Shown: positions 10,581-20,865 of the stretch, piece by piece
Position numbering within the stretch: position 1 is the first letter of the stretch
How the letters are laid out: every line of letters starts with the position of its first letter
Assembly: GCA_903632075.3 (NCBI GenBank)
Contig: CAHIKZ030005404.1
Location: forward strand, 820,001-884,000
From: Acanthosepion pharaonis
Lineage: Eukaryota; Mollusca; Cephalopoda; Sepiida; Sepiidae
Length of the DNA stretch: 64,000 bases
Direction of reading: 5' to 3'
Program-made: the position numbers and the translations under genes
Notes under the pieces: model-generated
Told to the model about the DNA's origin: nothing
What the model saw: only the letters and a program-made list of their open reading frames with translations
The model's database searches: none

Positions 10581-10848
10581 AATAATCTTTGTCAATTTTA
10601 TTTTTCAGTCTTTATGATGGTGGATACTTGATCTATCTCATACTGTTATATCCCCGGGCAACGCCGGGCTCTACTGCTAGTAATTACTATATCTTAAACT
10701 ACAACTAACATACATATAATTCCATATATTCTATACATACACATATCTACCTAGAATGCCAAAATGTGTATCTACTACACAGGTACATATAAAATTTACC
10801 TATATAATTAAGTTTAAAATTATGCGTACAATTACATACATACACAAA

Positions 10849-10852
<4 letters not shown>

Positions 10853-10908
<56 letters not shown>
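10853..10908. repeat. (AT)n microsatellite
   Basis: An AT run of about 55 bp. Confidence 0.95.
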
Positions 10909-10911
<3 letters not shown>

Positions 10912-11339
10912 TTCATATACATATGTACATTTAATATATACACACCATATATGTATTCACACAAATACACGTACCCATGAATATCAGGTAATCTCATATA
11001 TGCCAAAATGTAAACACGTTATCATATTATCAAACACACCGAATCATATTTTAAACACACACTTACACTTATTTATATATAAATGCATCCATCTATACTA
11101 AAAAACGTATACCTCCTCCATTACAATTAAAGGGACAAAACTTTCTAACGTTATGTTTTGAGACGAATTTTTTGTATGATAACAATTTTTATAACTTAGA
11201 AATAAATTTGTGAATAATCTAAATGCAGCGGAGGTCACCCATGAAATAAAAATGATTTTTGTATAGAAAGTAAAGACCTACGTACATCAAATTGTCTTTA
11301 AATTAAGTGGCGACAGAAGAATTATCGTTGAACTTTTAA

Positions 11340-12250
11340 AAGTAAATTTAGAGTATTTAAAAAAAACAAAGAAGGTAAAACTAAACAGAAACACCGCAAA
11401 TGTAACATTATCTTGTTTAATCCACCTTTTAATCGTAATGTAAGAATTTTCCCAATTTTACTTCATATGCACTTTAATCCTTCACCAACACTAAAAAAAA
11501 ATTTTAACAAAAATAATATTAAGATCAGTTATAGCTGTGTTAATAACAGCGATAAATCTATATCCCAACATAACAATATCATATTAAACAAATACATATC
11601 CAACGTACACAACAGAGTTAATGCAACTGCCGAAAAAATGTGATCTGTCCCTTAAACGGTCAATGTATGACTGATAATATTGTATACCGAACTGGCATAC
11701 ATTCTAGTAACGATGTCAAATTCCATTTTGGTTACATTGAAAATCCTTGGAAATTTAGTTTCTATGATCATCGAACGATTTTACGCAATATAAAATACAT
11801 AAATAGCACTGCTCTCTAAATATTCCTGGCAATTAAAGAATAGTCGTAATACACCTATTATTACGTGGGATATTGTAGCAAGAGCTAAATCTTACAATGG
11901 GAAAGACAATAGATATAATTCATTTACATTATTTACATTACTCGGACTGTTATCCTCATCTTCATTGCCATATTCTCAACGTTTCGGCCGTTGTACGCTC
12001 CGGCCTTCTTCAGGTGATTGGAATTTCGAACCGAATACTTTTAATATGGCAATGAAGATGAGGATACACTCTGAATAATGTAAGTAATCATAATGTCTCA
12101 TCTCAGAGATATAGACAGAGATCTAATCCATGTCTTGTTATCTTAAAACAACGAAATAACCCAAGCTTATTAAACAAGAGAAAAGAGTTAATGGTTGCAT
12201 GTAGGCATAAAAATAAATATCTGCTCAAATACGTTAATTCAAATTAATTT
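11340..12250 (+). mobile_element. Penelope-like element relic: C-terminal GIY-YIG region, interrupted
   Basis: Frames give KHRKCNIILFNPPFNRNV, LHMHFNPSPTLKKNFNKNNI, KISYSCVNN, then CPLNGQC.TDNIVYRTG (the Cys motif before the GIY-YIG fold), KFYFGYIENPWKFSFYDH (degraded GIY-YIG helix) and LSKYSWQLKN.RNTPIITWD. After a 195-bp insertion (11924-12118) it resumes with LVILKQRNNPSLLNKRKELM and ending LLKYVNSN at about 12247. This is the PLE reverse transcriptase C-terminus plus endonuclease. The RT palm is missing upstream, and stops and frameshifts make it a pseudogene. Confidence 0.8.
11924..12118 (-). mobile_element. Internally deleted PLE terminus inserted in the PLE relic
   Basis: A 195-bp unit flanked by AGATATAATTCAT (11911-11923) and AGATCTAATCCAT (12119-12131), a 13-bp target duplication with two mismatches. 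Its left part matches the left terminus of the PLE at 36040-38844 (ATTTACATT..TCGGACTGTT.TCCTCATC, then the CGTTTCGGCCGTTGTACGCT motif). Its right part matches the end of the same element (GACATTATG.. CTCATCTCAGA.ATATAGAC). The ~2.6-kb middle is absent. Arms TTATCCTCATCTTCATTGCC and GGCAATGAAGATGAGGATA make it a fold-back. Confidence 0.8.
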
Positions 12251-12379
12251 TTAATGTAAGTTATGGTTTGTTTGTTTAAAAAAAAAAGAACCAGTAATCT
12301 CCCTTTATGCTTAATATAAAAAATTAATATTCACAACTCTAAAATAATTTTTATTTTTTACACACACACACACACACAC

Positions 12380-12439
<60 letters not shown>

Positions 12440-12575
12440 TGTTTATTTTAAATGCCAAATATATTTTTTAATTAAAAAATCCTATAATCCTAGTATATAT
12501 AACTGTACCAATATTGCAATAAACTAAACAGATATTTTTATTAAAATTTAAATTATGTAATGGTCAGTCTATACT
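12250..12575. repeat. Low-complexity AT-rich sequence with (CA)n(TA)n at 12360-12437
   Basis: A compound microsatellite of (CA)n, (CATA)n and (TA)n. Nothing else seen. Confidence 0.8.
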
Positions 12576-12660
12576 CAGCACCTGAGGATTGCGTTGTGCA
12601 TGAAACTCCGAGTTGTGCTATCGGTTGGGGATAATATGTATATTTATTAATATATGTGTG
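12576..12660 (+). repeat. Copy of the GTGCTATCG-type repeat with hammerhead-like core
   Basis: Reads CCTGAGGATTGCGTTGTGCA then TGAAACTCCGAGTTGTGCTATCGG and TATGTATATTTATT. CTGAGGA (fits CUGANGA), a TGC/GCA stem and GAAAC are in the hammerhead order, with one extra base on each side of the stem. Confidence 0.55.
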
Positions 12661-13640
12661 TCTTGAAAGAAGGTTAGAGAAATTTCTCAGTTGACCTTTC
12701 ACAGTCACCATTTCGAAATCGCTCGTGCTACCTAAGAACTGTCATTTTGTTAAATTTATTTCAAATCATTGCTGCTACATTTGTAATAAATTTTGTTGAG
12801 CGTTGGTTGGTTGCTTTTGATATAGAAACAAACTTGTATAAATCAATCAGTAAAGTACAATAAATGTGAATGAATTCTTATAGATAATTACAGTATATAG
12901 ACACAGCAAAATATTTCACTGAATATTACCAGTACGATGCAACAAGCAAGTGGGAAAAACCGAATGCATTATAACAGAATGTGGTATCTCAACAAACAAT
13001 ACAGACTACTATACATAGCAAGCGGCAAAAAACTATAAAAATGTATCACAAAACAAATGTTTATTTAATAAATCATTCACAAAACCTCGGCCGTCTCCTG
13101 TCCGTAATATGGCCGTATTAGGCGTGGGGCAGTTTTTTTTTTCGTTTTTTTTGTACATTAAAAAACAAAAAATGGAGTTTTATGCAAAGACAAATACGAT
13201 ACTTCAGTTGAATAAGCTAGTGTAAAAAAGTTTAACAAGTGTAAAAAGCAAATATTTTTTAAGCCAACTACAGTAGTGAACTACCACAGACCCAAGCCAA
13301 AAATAAAAATACTTCGCTTTCAGTGAAACGACGAGATTTGAAATAGGCCTCCAGTTCTGCTAACAGATGCACTCTGACATGGCCTTAAATGAAGATACCG
13401 ATTGTCCTAATAATGAAAAAAAATAAAATAAAACGAAAGAAATAAGTCATTCAAAAGTAGATTATTTATTACTATAGTAAAACCGATGCCATATTTACAT
13501 ATCTTACACATTATATTCAATGCCTGTAAGGTTAATTTGAAATTTCAACCAAAACTTTCAAAATGCTTAAAATAGAAAAGGTTGCAATAGGTTCGTTTAT
13601 CGTCCGATTCACACACTTCACAGGAGATGAGGCTTATCGT
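12660..13640. other. Intron sequence, nothing recognised
   Basis: AT-rich with no gene or transposon signature that I can support. Short T homopolymers at 13130-13152. Confidence 0.5.
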
Positions 13641-13955
13641 TTGTTTCTTGTTTAGGATTGAGTTTTTTTCTAAAGTTTACTTCAACTCTGTACTTCTGAC
13701 GTCTCCACCTAAACTCTGAAATTTTATATACTATTTATTTTTTTTACCTCAATAGGAGTAGATAGGTTCGCCTATTGTCTGTTTCATACTCCTCCCCAGT
13801 CTTTTGAAAAGAAGTAGAGGTTTTTTTCCTTGTTTCTTGTTTAGGATTGTGCTCCCGGCTCCTTCTAAAGTTTTCTCATTCTTATTCGCTCAAAATAGTC
13901 CTTTGCGTCTTAGTGACATTATCGTCTTGCTTGGGATGAATTGATAAAAAAATAA
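13640..13955 (+). mobile_element. LINE 3' end fragment(s)
   Basis: TTGTTTCTTGTTTAGGATTG occurs twice (13644 and 13831) with following text TTCTAAAGTTT. It ends in GTCTTAGTGACATTATCGTC, TTGCTTGGGATGAATTGAT and A-rich tail, which is the 3' terminus shared by the LINE copies at 4625, 5240, 18360, 18750, 25270 and 45090. Confidence 0.6.
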
Positions 13956-14038
13956 AATAAAAGGAATGGTGACTGCGGAATCGTGACTGCGAATCATAAC
14001 TTTTCGCTCAAAAAATGATGATGCTTAATAACTTTAAA

Positions 14039-14929
14039 CCGGTGGTTCTCAAACTTTTTTTTTTTTTTTTACCCATGGACTATTTTTACTATTTTGATGA
14101 ACTCCCATAACCATTCAATGAAAAAAAGCTTATTTTTTACTAATAGAAACGTTTAGGAATTGTATTATAGAAATTCTAAATATATATGCTTTATTTTGAA
14201 GTAAAACTAATTTTACTGAAAATAAACTTGTATTTCATAACTAAATTCAATGGATCATTTATGTACACTAGGAAAATAACTCATAATCAACCATTTTAAA
14301 ATATGTGAGTAATTAATAAATTTAAAAAAAAAAACTGCAGATTAATTCAACGAGATCCCTGTGGCTGATGCTGCTCTGCGAGTTTATTTATATTCACCTC
14401 CATCGATGTCAGTGATAGTCGAAGATCACCCTTTTTCACAATGTTGAGTCTATTATTAATTTATATTAATATTTTATTTTATTAATATTTAAAATTAATG
14501 TTATTATTTATTATTAATATATAAAATTAATTTATATAATAAATTATAATCTTTATATAATTTCCCTTTATAATCCTTCCTTCTTAGTTTTTATTAAACT
14601 TTTACAATCAAATCATCCGGTAGAGTAAAAGGGACGCTAATTTACATCACTTGATTTAGTTTTCTGTTAGTTTTAGAGTTGTTTTTCTATGTTTAGTATT
14701 TTTAATATGGCATAGTTTACTGTAAAAATTCCATTTCTCAGTTGTAACAACCGTTCCAAAGTGAAATTGCTTTATGGACCACTAATATATTACCGAGGAC
14801 CTCCAATTTGCTACTTTTTTGTGTGGATCCCCAGTACTATTAAAATGACCCCCGTTGTGTCCATATGGACCCCCTATGTGCATATGGACCCCCACCCCTG
14901 TGTCCATATGGACCCCGGTTGAGAACCAC
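14039..14929. mobile_element. hAT-like non-autonomous element
   Basis: The left end is CCGGTGGTTCTCAAACTTTT... ACCCATGGAC. The right end, read inverted, is AGTGGTTCTCAACCGGGGTC CATATGGACAC. These are the CAGTGGTTCTCAAC-type termini of the Charlie-like hAT group. The right side carries three GACCCC-CATATGG repeats, and the middle is AT-rich without a transposase ORF. I could not find a convincing 8-bp target duplication. Confidence 0.65.
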
Positions 14930-14983
14930 TTATTTAGATGATGTCAAGTTATAATGCGTTTTCGTATTTCCTTTGTCTAACAG

Positions 14984-15140
14984 CTATTCGGTAAGACCTC
15001 ATACACCTGATTTGGTATCTTCCTGCAACAAAGATTGTTCGTGCAACACGGAATATTATCAACCTGTTTGTGGGTCAAATGGAAACACATACTTCTCTCC
15101 CTGCCATGCGGGCTGTTTGAATTTTGAACCCGAAATCAAG
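14984..15140 (+). CDS. SLCO: OATP/SLCO exon: Kazal-like extracellular domain, first part
   Basis: The acceptor CTAACAG ends at 14983 and the donor AAG|GTAATT starts at 15141. The first base completes a serine codon (AG+C). The 52-residue peptide has the cysteine spacing of the OATP Kazal-like domain: SCNKDCSC, then QPVCGSNGNTYFSPCHAGC with the CG..G.TY.SPC.AGC core. Family knowledge: this disulphide-rich loop lies between TM9 and TM10, and its cysteines are needed for surface expression in studied OATPs. The rest of the cysteine set is in the next exon. A hAT-like element ends at about 14929, only 54 bp before this exon, so the polypyrimidine tract here is very short and abuts transposon DNA. 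Confidence 0.95.
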
Positions 15141-15750
15141 GTAATTAAACCGTTACTACTTTGACCCATCTGACCCAACGGAGAGGGGACTGGAGTTAGA
15201 ACTATTTAATACTATTACTCTTGAAGTAAAGGCATGAATCCACATTACTTCGATGTAATATCTTAACAAAGGTTGTCTTGTCCAGATAGTTACCAAACTC
15301 TTCCTTATCGTTAAGCAGGTATAGAGTAAAAAGCTGTTTATTAGCTAGAAAAAAATATTAGCCTATTTTGTTTATTAGCTCTTATTATCACCCTTGACAA
15401 GTTTCAGTTATTTAGACCCTTGCATACAATATACAACAATAGACAATCAAAGTTATTAAGTTATCAATTGTTATCTTGAACACCAAAAAAAAAATCAGCA
15501 TCCTCTTCAAGTTTTGCAAGATATAGAATGAAGATAAACCTCACCGAAACAAAAAGTACGATCTGGAATTAAAATAAAAGCAATGATGACACTTCTCTTA
15601 AATCCAGTATAAACATTCAAGATGGAGAATTATTAAATACGAGCAAATTACCCGCGCCTTGATGCGGGTTACACATTTTTTGTAATAAAAAGATGTGTGA
15701 TTTTAAATCATTTGTAATAATTTGTGGAGAAAAATGATGCATTTCAGTAC
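15141..15750. other. Intron sequence, nothing recognised
   Basis: AT-rich, without gene or transposon signature seen. Confidence 0.5.
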
Positions 15751-15754
15751 TACT

Positions 15755-16320
15755 CCATGATCTTGCTAATGTGACCTCCATCTTCTGGCTTTCTCCTATA
15801 TTTTGGATACAAGTCATTTCCTTGTTCAAATTTAAATTTAATTTAAATCAAAGGGGAAAATTTTCAGTCGGGGTTAGGTGCAAAAACAGCTTAATCTGAC
15901 CCCTTTGATGCAATACTTGATTGAATGAATTGATGAGCTGATTTCAACATTGATATGAGAGTTGAATTGTCGCAAGAAATGTGTATTGTAAGGCACTACC
16001 CACCAATTGATGATTTCTTGCTCAACTTGACGTCCATATTGTCTCATTTTGATCTTGCCGATGTCAACTCCATCTTCTGGTTGTTTCCTTTTATATTTTG
16101 GATAGGAGCGATTCCCTTGTTCAAATTTAAATTTAATTTAAATCAAAGGGAAATAAATTTTCGGTGCCCCCCCCGGGCCCCCTTTGATCAAAATGAAATA
16201 TATCCAAGTACGGTAGGAGTCATTTGTTCAAATTTAAACTTAATTTATATCAAAGAGAAAAAGATTTTAGTGGGGGTGCATCCTGGTGAACTCCTTTAAT
16301 CAAAATGTAATATACTTATC
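15755..16320. repeat. Three imperfect copies of a TTCAAATTTAAATTTAATTT-type unit
   Basis: TTGTTCAAATTTAAATTTAA with TTTAAATCAAAGGG and a G/C-rich follow-on occurs at about 15822-15860, 16110-16150 and 16217-16262. Upstream text CTCCATCTTCTGG..TT.TCCT..TATTTTGGATA is shared by the first two. It is a local duplication of an unknown repeat, each copy having a palindromic AAATTTAAATTT core. Confidence 0.75.
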
Positions 16321-16439
16321 CAAGTATCCTGAGTAATGTAGTTTCAGAATATATATGGTTATGGTGGGGTCTATCTCCAAAACCCTAGAAGGAGTTCGAT
16401 GACAAGCAGGCAGACAGAAGGTACAATTTTATGTATATA

Positions 16440-16640
16440 GACTAAAAACTTCAGATATATCGGTGTATGGATCAAAAAGAAAAAAGGAAATTGAACATCA
16501 AATAGGCAGTGCTAGGGGTAGTTTTCCATAACATCGCAAGTTGCTACGTAAGCAAAACATTAACCTGAGAACTAGAGTCATGCTTTTAAATAGCCGCATC
16601 AGAAAATTTACTCAAGTACACGAACTAAAATCAAAGGAAA
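16440..16640 (+). mobile_element. LINE fragment (RTE/I-like, same family as 1930-2905)
   Basis: Frames give NFRYIGVWIKKKK, EIEHQIGSARGSFP, HRKLLRKQNINLRTRVMLLN and SRIRKFTQVHELKSKENAT. This matches the 'yLGvrI...eInHrIg.A.GSF..HRklL.nQNv..kTRv' section of that LINE family. Confidence 0.7.
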
Positions 16641-17050
16641 ATGCTACTTAAAGCTTCACGGTAGACGCGATCGTAAATGTTGTATGCATATATTCCTCAT
16701 TACTATAAACATAAAATTTTGTGGATATATGTGTCTAAATAGACATCTCTATTTTTTTTAACAGAATAATTGACGCCTACCTGGGGTATAGCTTTTTATG
16801 AAGACGATATGTCTTCGGCAAGGTTCAAATTTGCGTACCACTTATATAGGGGTAGCCAACGTTATATATGTGCCAAAGAGCACATTCTCTTTATTAAACA
16901 CCCTCGAAAATCCCGGGGCTGTAGACGTTATTCTGTTAAAAAAAAAAATAAGCAGATGTCTACTCAAACACGTGTACCCACTAAATATAGCGTTTTTTTT
17001 TTCTAATGAGAAATAATGTCGGATTAAAAATCCATTAATTCTTTACAAAT

Positions 17051-17053
<3 letters not shown>

Positions 17054-17104
<51 letters not shown>

Positions 17105-17123
17105 TGAACAGACTGAGATAGAA

Positions 17124-17188
<65 letters not shown>

Positions 17189-17229
17189 TATGAATAGCCT
17201 GAGAGAGAGAGATGTATATGAACAGACTG

Positions 17230-17277
<48 letters not shown>

Positions 17278-17407
17278 GAACAGACTGAGATAGAATGATA
17301 GATATATATATATAGAGAGAGATATGAATAGCCTGAGAGAGAGAGAGATGATGAACAGATGAGATAGATAGATAGATGATAGATAGATAGATAGATAGAT
17401 AATGATG

Positions 17408-17468
<61 letters not shown>
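17054..17468. repeat. Compound (GATA)n/(AT)n/(GA)n satellite-like tract
   Basis: Blocks of GATA are separated by AT and GA runs and a recurrent spacer GAACAGACTGAGATA / GAATAGCCTGAGAGA (17106, 17191, 17219, 17278, 17324). The spacer repeats show the whole 0.4-kb block arose by duplication of a composite unit and not by slippage of one motif only. Confidence 0.9.
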
Positions 17469-17469
<1 letters not shown>

Positions 17470-17589
17470 GGTGAGAACGTAGCGTAATTATTATCGGCGA
17501 TGTAAGTTCAAATTCCAACCGCGGCTGTTGCGTTCGCTTACGCACAAATACCTTTGGAAAGGTATCGCGCAACCTTTTCTCCTCTCAGT

Positions 17590-17720
17590 TAGGTGCTAAC
17601 AGCAAGACATAGTAAGCTCCCTAGCCTTGGTTGGTAACTTGCCTATTAGAAAGATAACTCTGAATTCAAATCCAGGTGGGCGTGGGGCTGACAACTCCTC
17701 CTCGTAAAAACCTATTTGTT
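17590..17720 (+). repeat. Possible tRNA-derived SINE relic
   Basis: GAATTCAAATCCAGGTGGG at 17661-17679 resembles a polymerase III B box with its acceptor side. A matching A box upstream is weak. Confidence 0.3.
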
Positions 17721-17884
17721 ACAGAAATCACAGTTACAACGCCTAGCATGATGAGTTTGTTGCCCAATGGGATCGGGGAGGTATTCTACAGGACTTATAT
17801 CACATTATGTCGGGTAATTTCGTGTGTCTTTTTGTAATAAACTTTTGCATACTTATTTTATTATATCGATTTTTTTCCCTTCAG

Positions 17885-18054
17885 GTTTATTCTAATTGTT
17901 CGTGTATAATTAATGATGACGTTGGGACTGCCAAAGATGGTGTCTGTCATGGCGACGAACACTGTTATCAGATGTTCATCTTCCTGCCATTTTTGCTTAT
18001 AACTCTTTTTGCCACGTTTCTGGCGCGAACGCCGCTTTTGGCCGTGGTTCTAAG
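17885..18054 (+). CDS. SLCO: OATP/SLCO exon: end of Kazal-like domain and TM10
   Basis: The acceptor TTTCCCTTCAG ends at 17884 and the donor AAG|GTACGT starts at 18055. It enters in phase 0 and leaves in phase 2. The peptide starts VYSNCSCI, the usual 'Y.nCsCi' of OATPs, followed by DGVCHGDEHC, which supplies the last cysteines of the extracellular domain. Then comes a strong hydrophobic helix MFIFLPFLLITLFATFL and ARTPLLAVVLR, the end of TM10 with its cytoplasmic arginine. The upstream intron carries a 0.4-kb compound GATA/AT microsatellite at 17054-17468. Confidence 0.95.
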
Positions 18055-18119
18055 GTACGTAAAAATCAGTTAATTGTCAATATTTCAATTTTAAATATAT
18101 TACCTATTTTTTAATTATT

Positions 18120-18365
18120 TCACCCCAAGCATGTTAATAAAGCCACTAGGATACAGGGGGTTAGTGAGTGTGAAAGAATATAAAAAAAAGAAAGAGAAAA
18201 ATAAAAAAAAGAGAGTAGATAACGATTGATATTGCATTTAAATTTTTGAAAATCATAGTTGGCTGGAAAGCAAGAAGCCAGAAGAGATTTCCACAAGCGA
18301 GAAGTGAGAAAAGAAACTTTTAGCATAGAATTTACAGTTACATCTAGCCAATTCAACTGTAAAAT
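18120..18365 (-). mobile_element. LINE 3' end fragment, minus strand
   Basis: The minus strand reads VNSMLKVSFLTSRLWKSLLA then SCFPANYDFQKFKCNINRYL and the 3' terminus CCTAGTGGCTTTATTAACATGCTTGGGGTGAAAT. It is the same 3' end as the LINE at 4331-4625. Confidence 0.85.
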
Positions 18366-18479
18366 GATAAGACCTTGCCTCCTATTTTCGGATGTTCCTG
18401 TGTTCGGATTAGCTTTACGCTATGGTACCTAAACTTTTTGAATTTAAGTCCAGTACTAGACTGGCGTCGAAATCTCATC

Positions 18480-18760
18480 AATTTACAGTTGAGTTGACTA
18501 AAGATATAACTGTAAATTCTATGCTAACAGCTTCTTTTCTCACACTTTTTACTCGTGGAACTCCCTTCCGGCTGCATGCTTTCTAGTCAACTTTAATCTT
18601 AAAAAATTTGAATGCAATTTCAATTGCTATCTACTGTCCTCCGTTTCTATTCCCGTTCATTATTAATGTTTCTGCTCCTAATTCTTTTACACCCTGTAAC
18701 CCCTTGTGTCACCCCCATTAGGCTTTACTGCCTTGCACGGGGTGATATCGATTAAAAAAT
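18480..18760 (+). mobile_element. LINE 3' end fragment, plus strand, facing the previous one
   Basis: Frames give VNSMLTASFLTLFTRGTPF and FNLKKFECNFNCYLLSSVS, ending GGCTTTACTGCCTTGCACGG GGTGATATCGATTAAAAAA. With 18120-18365 it makes a head-to-head inverted pair, joined by an ~115-bp spacer. Confidence 0.8.
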
Positions 18761-18879
18761 TTGATGAGGAAGGCAATGGAATTTTTCCACTTGTTATTGT
18801 ACATTTATTGTTGTTATTGTTCTCTGTTCTAGACTGAATAGAAGATGAACAGATTCGGTCTATTCACCTTTCAGTTTAG

Positions 18880-19620
18880 TAAACATATTAGAAAAGTCGT
18901 CTGGAACCTCGCTCTGACAGCCCAATGTTTTAAAGACTGGTTTGTAACATTCAATACCTCTAAAAAAAAAAGCCAGCAACATTTCAGACCCTAAATTTCC
19001 TCCAATCCCGATGAGTAATTGATTCATTGAGTCTCCTTGCCTCGAGTGTCTGTTATGACTAAAGCTTACTCCAGACCCTCAGGTGGAGCTCGTATATTCA
19101 TACCATCGTTAAAGAAGCCTGAAGAAAAGCCGGCTCCTTGTATCACTCCAGAAAGTCTCTACTGTAATTCTCTCTATATACAAGAGTTAGATCAGACTAA
19201 GAATGCTACAAGTTCCACTGTCGAACTTTTGAGTTCAAAAGCGATTACACGGTCTTGTGGACGATGAATTATTTTCCACCCTACAACCTCTTTACCACAG
19301 GCTGCTAGCCTCTTACTATTCTATCACTATTACTATGGCAAATGTTCAAACGGGCTACATTCCTTAGTTCCGCCAATTCAGATCTTCCCAGCTAGGACGC
19401 ACCAGACCTCGTACACAGCATCAATTCATCTACATTCTCTTCGCAATCCTTTAGGAAGGAGTAAGTTCCATTCAGACAGCTTATTCCCCAGAACTGTCAC
19501 ATTGTGGAACAGGCTCTTGAAGTGTTGCGTCTCCAACTACTACAAACATTTTCATGTCTAGGGCCAAACGATATATATCCTACATATCCTCATGATATTC
19601 GTCCTAGCCTCCTCCTTTTC
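18880..19620 (+). mobile_element. LINE relic (jockey/CR1-like), RT thumb to 3' end
   Basis: Broken frames give LTAQCFKDWFVTFNTSKKKS (the 'W.v.FNasKTk' motif after the RT palm), IHRVSLPRVSV, TVELLSSKAITR, then SQLGRTRPRTQHQFIYIL and FIPRTVTLWNRLLK (the 'fipRt..LWNsLp' end). It is a different copy or subfamily from those at 4.3 and 18.5 kb. Confidence 0.7.
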
Positions 19621-20339
19621 CGCTTTTACAACAATCTTGTTCAGTAACCATCTATCTTGAGTGGCTATTGAGTCTTGTATTAGGTGAACAACAGTAAAAA
19701 TGGCAAATTTATAGAATGGCGAAGACGGTGAAATTTTTCCAGGTAGTTTATTCTTTCACGGAGTCGGTCTAGTCTCCTCCCAGTTTCTTAAAAAATATTA
19801 GAAGTGTCGACTGGAGCTGCTGATGAGATATTTTGCCGATATTATGTTACAAAAGAATATTCTCGATCCAAATCGTGCAGTCTTATTACTGATTATTTTT
19901 CGAGAGAAAATCAAAATCCCGATCATTTTACGAAATGTTTAATTATACGATAGAGAAAAACTATTAATAAAATGATAATAAGGAAAATACTTCATATATA
20001 TATATAAAGTGTTATTACCAAATAGCAAAATAAAGATGGCGTAGAGGAATCAGAAAAGATGAAAGGACAGAATGACAATAATTCTGTGCTCCACTTAATC
20101 AACGACATCGATTAAGGAAATATCATGTGTTATATTCTATGTATTTTCGTATGGTCTGCTATTGCAAATCTGGTTATTCAACACACTTTATACATCGCTT
20201 ATTATAAAAGTGTCGCCATATAACTGATGCCGAGTCATAACGCCTTGCTATGTTCTAATTAGCTGATCTAGTTCACGCAACAATTATTAAAGACATTTGG
20301 AAAAGTATTTCTGAAGCTGTCAAAGAGAAAAAAAAAGAT

Positions 20340-20348
20340 TCTCTCTCC

Positions 20349-20400
<52 letters not shown>

Positions 20401-20405
20401 ATCTA

Positions 20406-20441
<36 letters not shown>
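20340..20441. repeat. (CT)n(TA)n compound microsatellite
   Basis: A CT-rich run at 20340-20405 followed by an AT run to 20441. Confidence 0.95.
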
Positions 20442-20444
<3 letters not shown>

Positions 20445-20605
20445 GGTTTGGGTTTATAATGAAGAGGAAATAGCAAGGATTGAATAATGTCAGCCATTTA
20501 CTCGTTTGATCATCAGACTATGTACTTCTTACATCTAAACTACCAAGCAAACATTCTCTGTTCCTTCAAAGGCTTATGACCATATCAGGTTTAAATACCA
20601 GTTAT

Positions 20606-20645
20606 AGTATGATCGCCGAAGTTAAGCAATGTCGAGCTTGGTCAA
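20606..20645 (+). pseudogene. 5S rRNA-like fragment
   Basis: ATGATCGCCGAAGTTAAGCA ATGTCGAGCTTGGTCA is nearly the animal 5S rRNA segment CCGATCACCGAAGTTAAGCA (A-box side) followed by GTCGAGC..GGTCA. Only about 40 nt are present, with no flanking 5S sequence, so it is a pseudogene or the 5S-derived part of a SINE. Confidence 0.75.
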
Positions 20646-20779
20646 TTTTTCCTTGTAAGAAATCTTTTCTGCGATAATAGCGTTTTACTGATACAAATCC
20701 TACTAATTAACCTACAACTGGGAGGGGAGAGAAGAGGTGGTTTCATGCTTTTCCCAAGGACATTTGCGCGTAAGTGAAT

Positions 20780-20865
20780 ATAACGAACCCGACTGGAATT
20801 CGAACTAGGTTCTCCGATTTCCAATTCCGAGCCGTTATCCATCACACCGTCCACACATCCAACCC
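20780..20865 (-). repeat. tRNA-derived SINE head, minus strand
   Basis: On the minus strand: GACGGTGTGATGGATAACGG (A-box-like), anticodon-arm-like middle, then CTAGTTCGAATTCCAGTCGG (B box GTTCGAATTCC). It is tRNA-like, perhaps from an arginine tRNA. It faces the 5S-like fragment at 20606-20645 with about 135 bp between. Confidence 0.6.

Larger units (their letters stand above)
9134..10680 (+). mobile_element. Non-autonomous Helitron
   Basis: The 3' end is diagnostic: a short GC hairpin CCCCGGGCAACGCCGGG at 10652-10668, then CTACTGCTAG ending at 10680, followed by a T, as Helitrons insert between A and T and end in CTAG. The 5' end is most likely TCTTATCTTACTTATTATAA at 9134 (an alternative TC is at 9139), preceded by A. 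No Rep/helicase ORF is present, so it is non-autonomous. Just inside the 5' end lies a (TG)n tract. The 1.55-kb body contains an internal duplication (9531-9870 and 10225-10580). Confidence 0.85.

Noticed and set aside
15955..16299. 114-codon frame as a gene
   Set aside because: It runs through the locally duplicated AAATTTAAATTT repeat; no domain and no splice context.
17024..17572. 182-codon minus-strand frame rich in SIYLSIYL
   Set aside because: It is a translation of the GATA/AT compound microsatellite.
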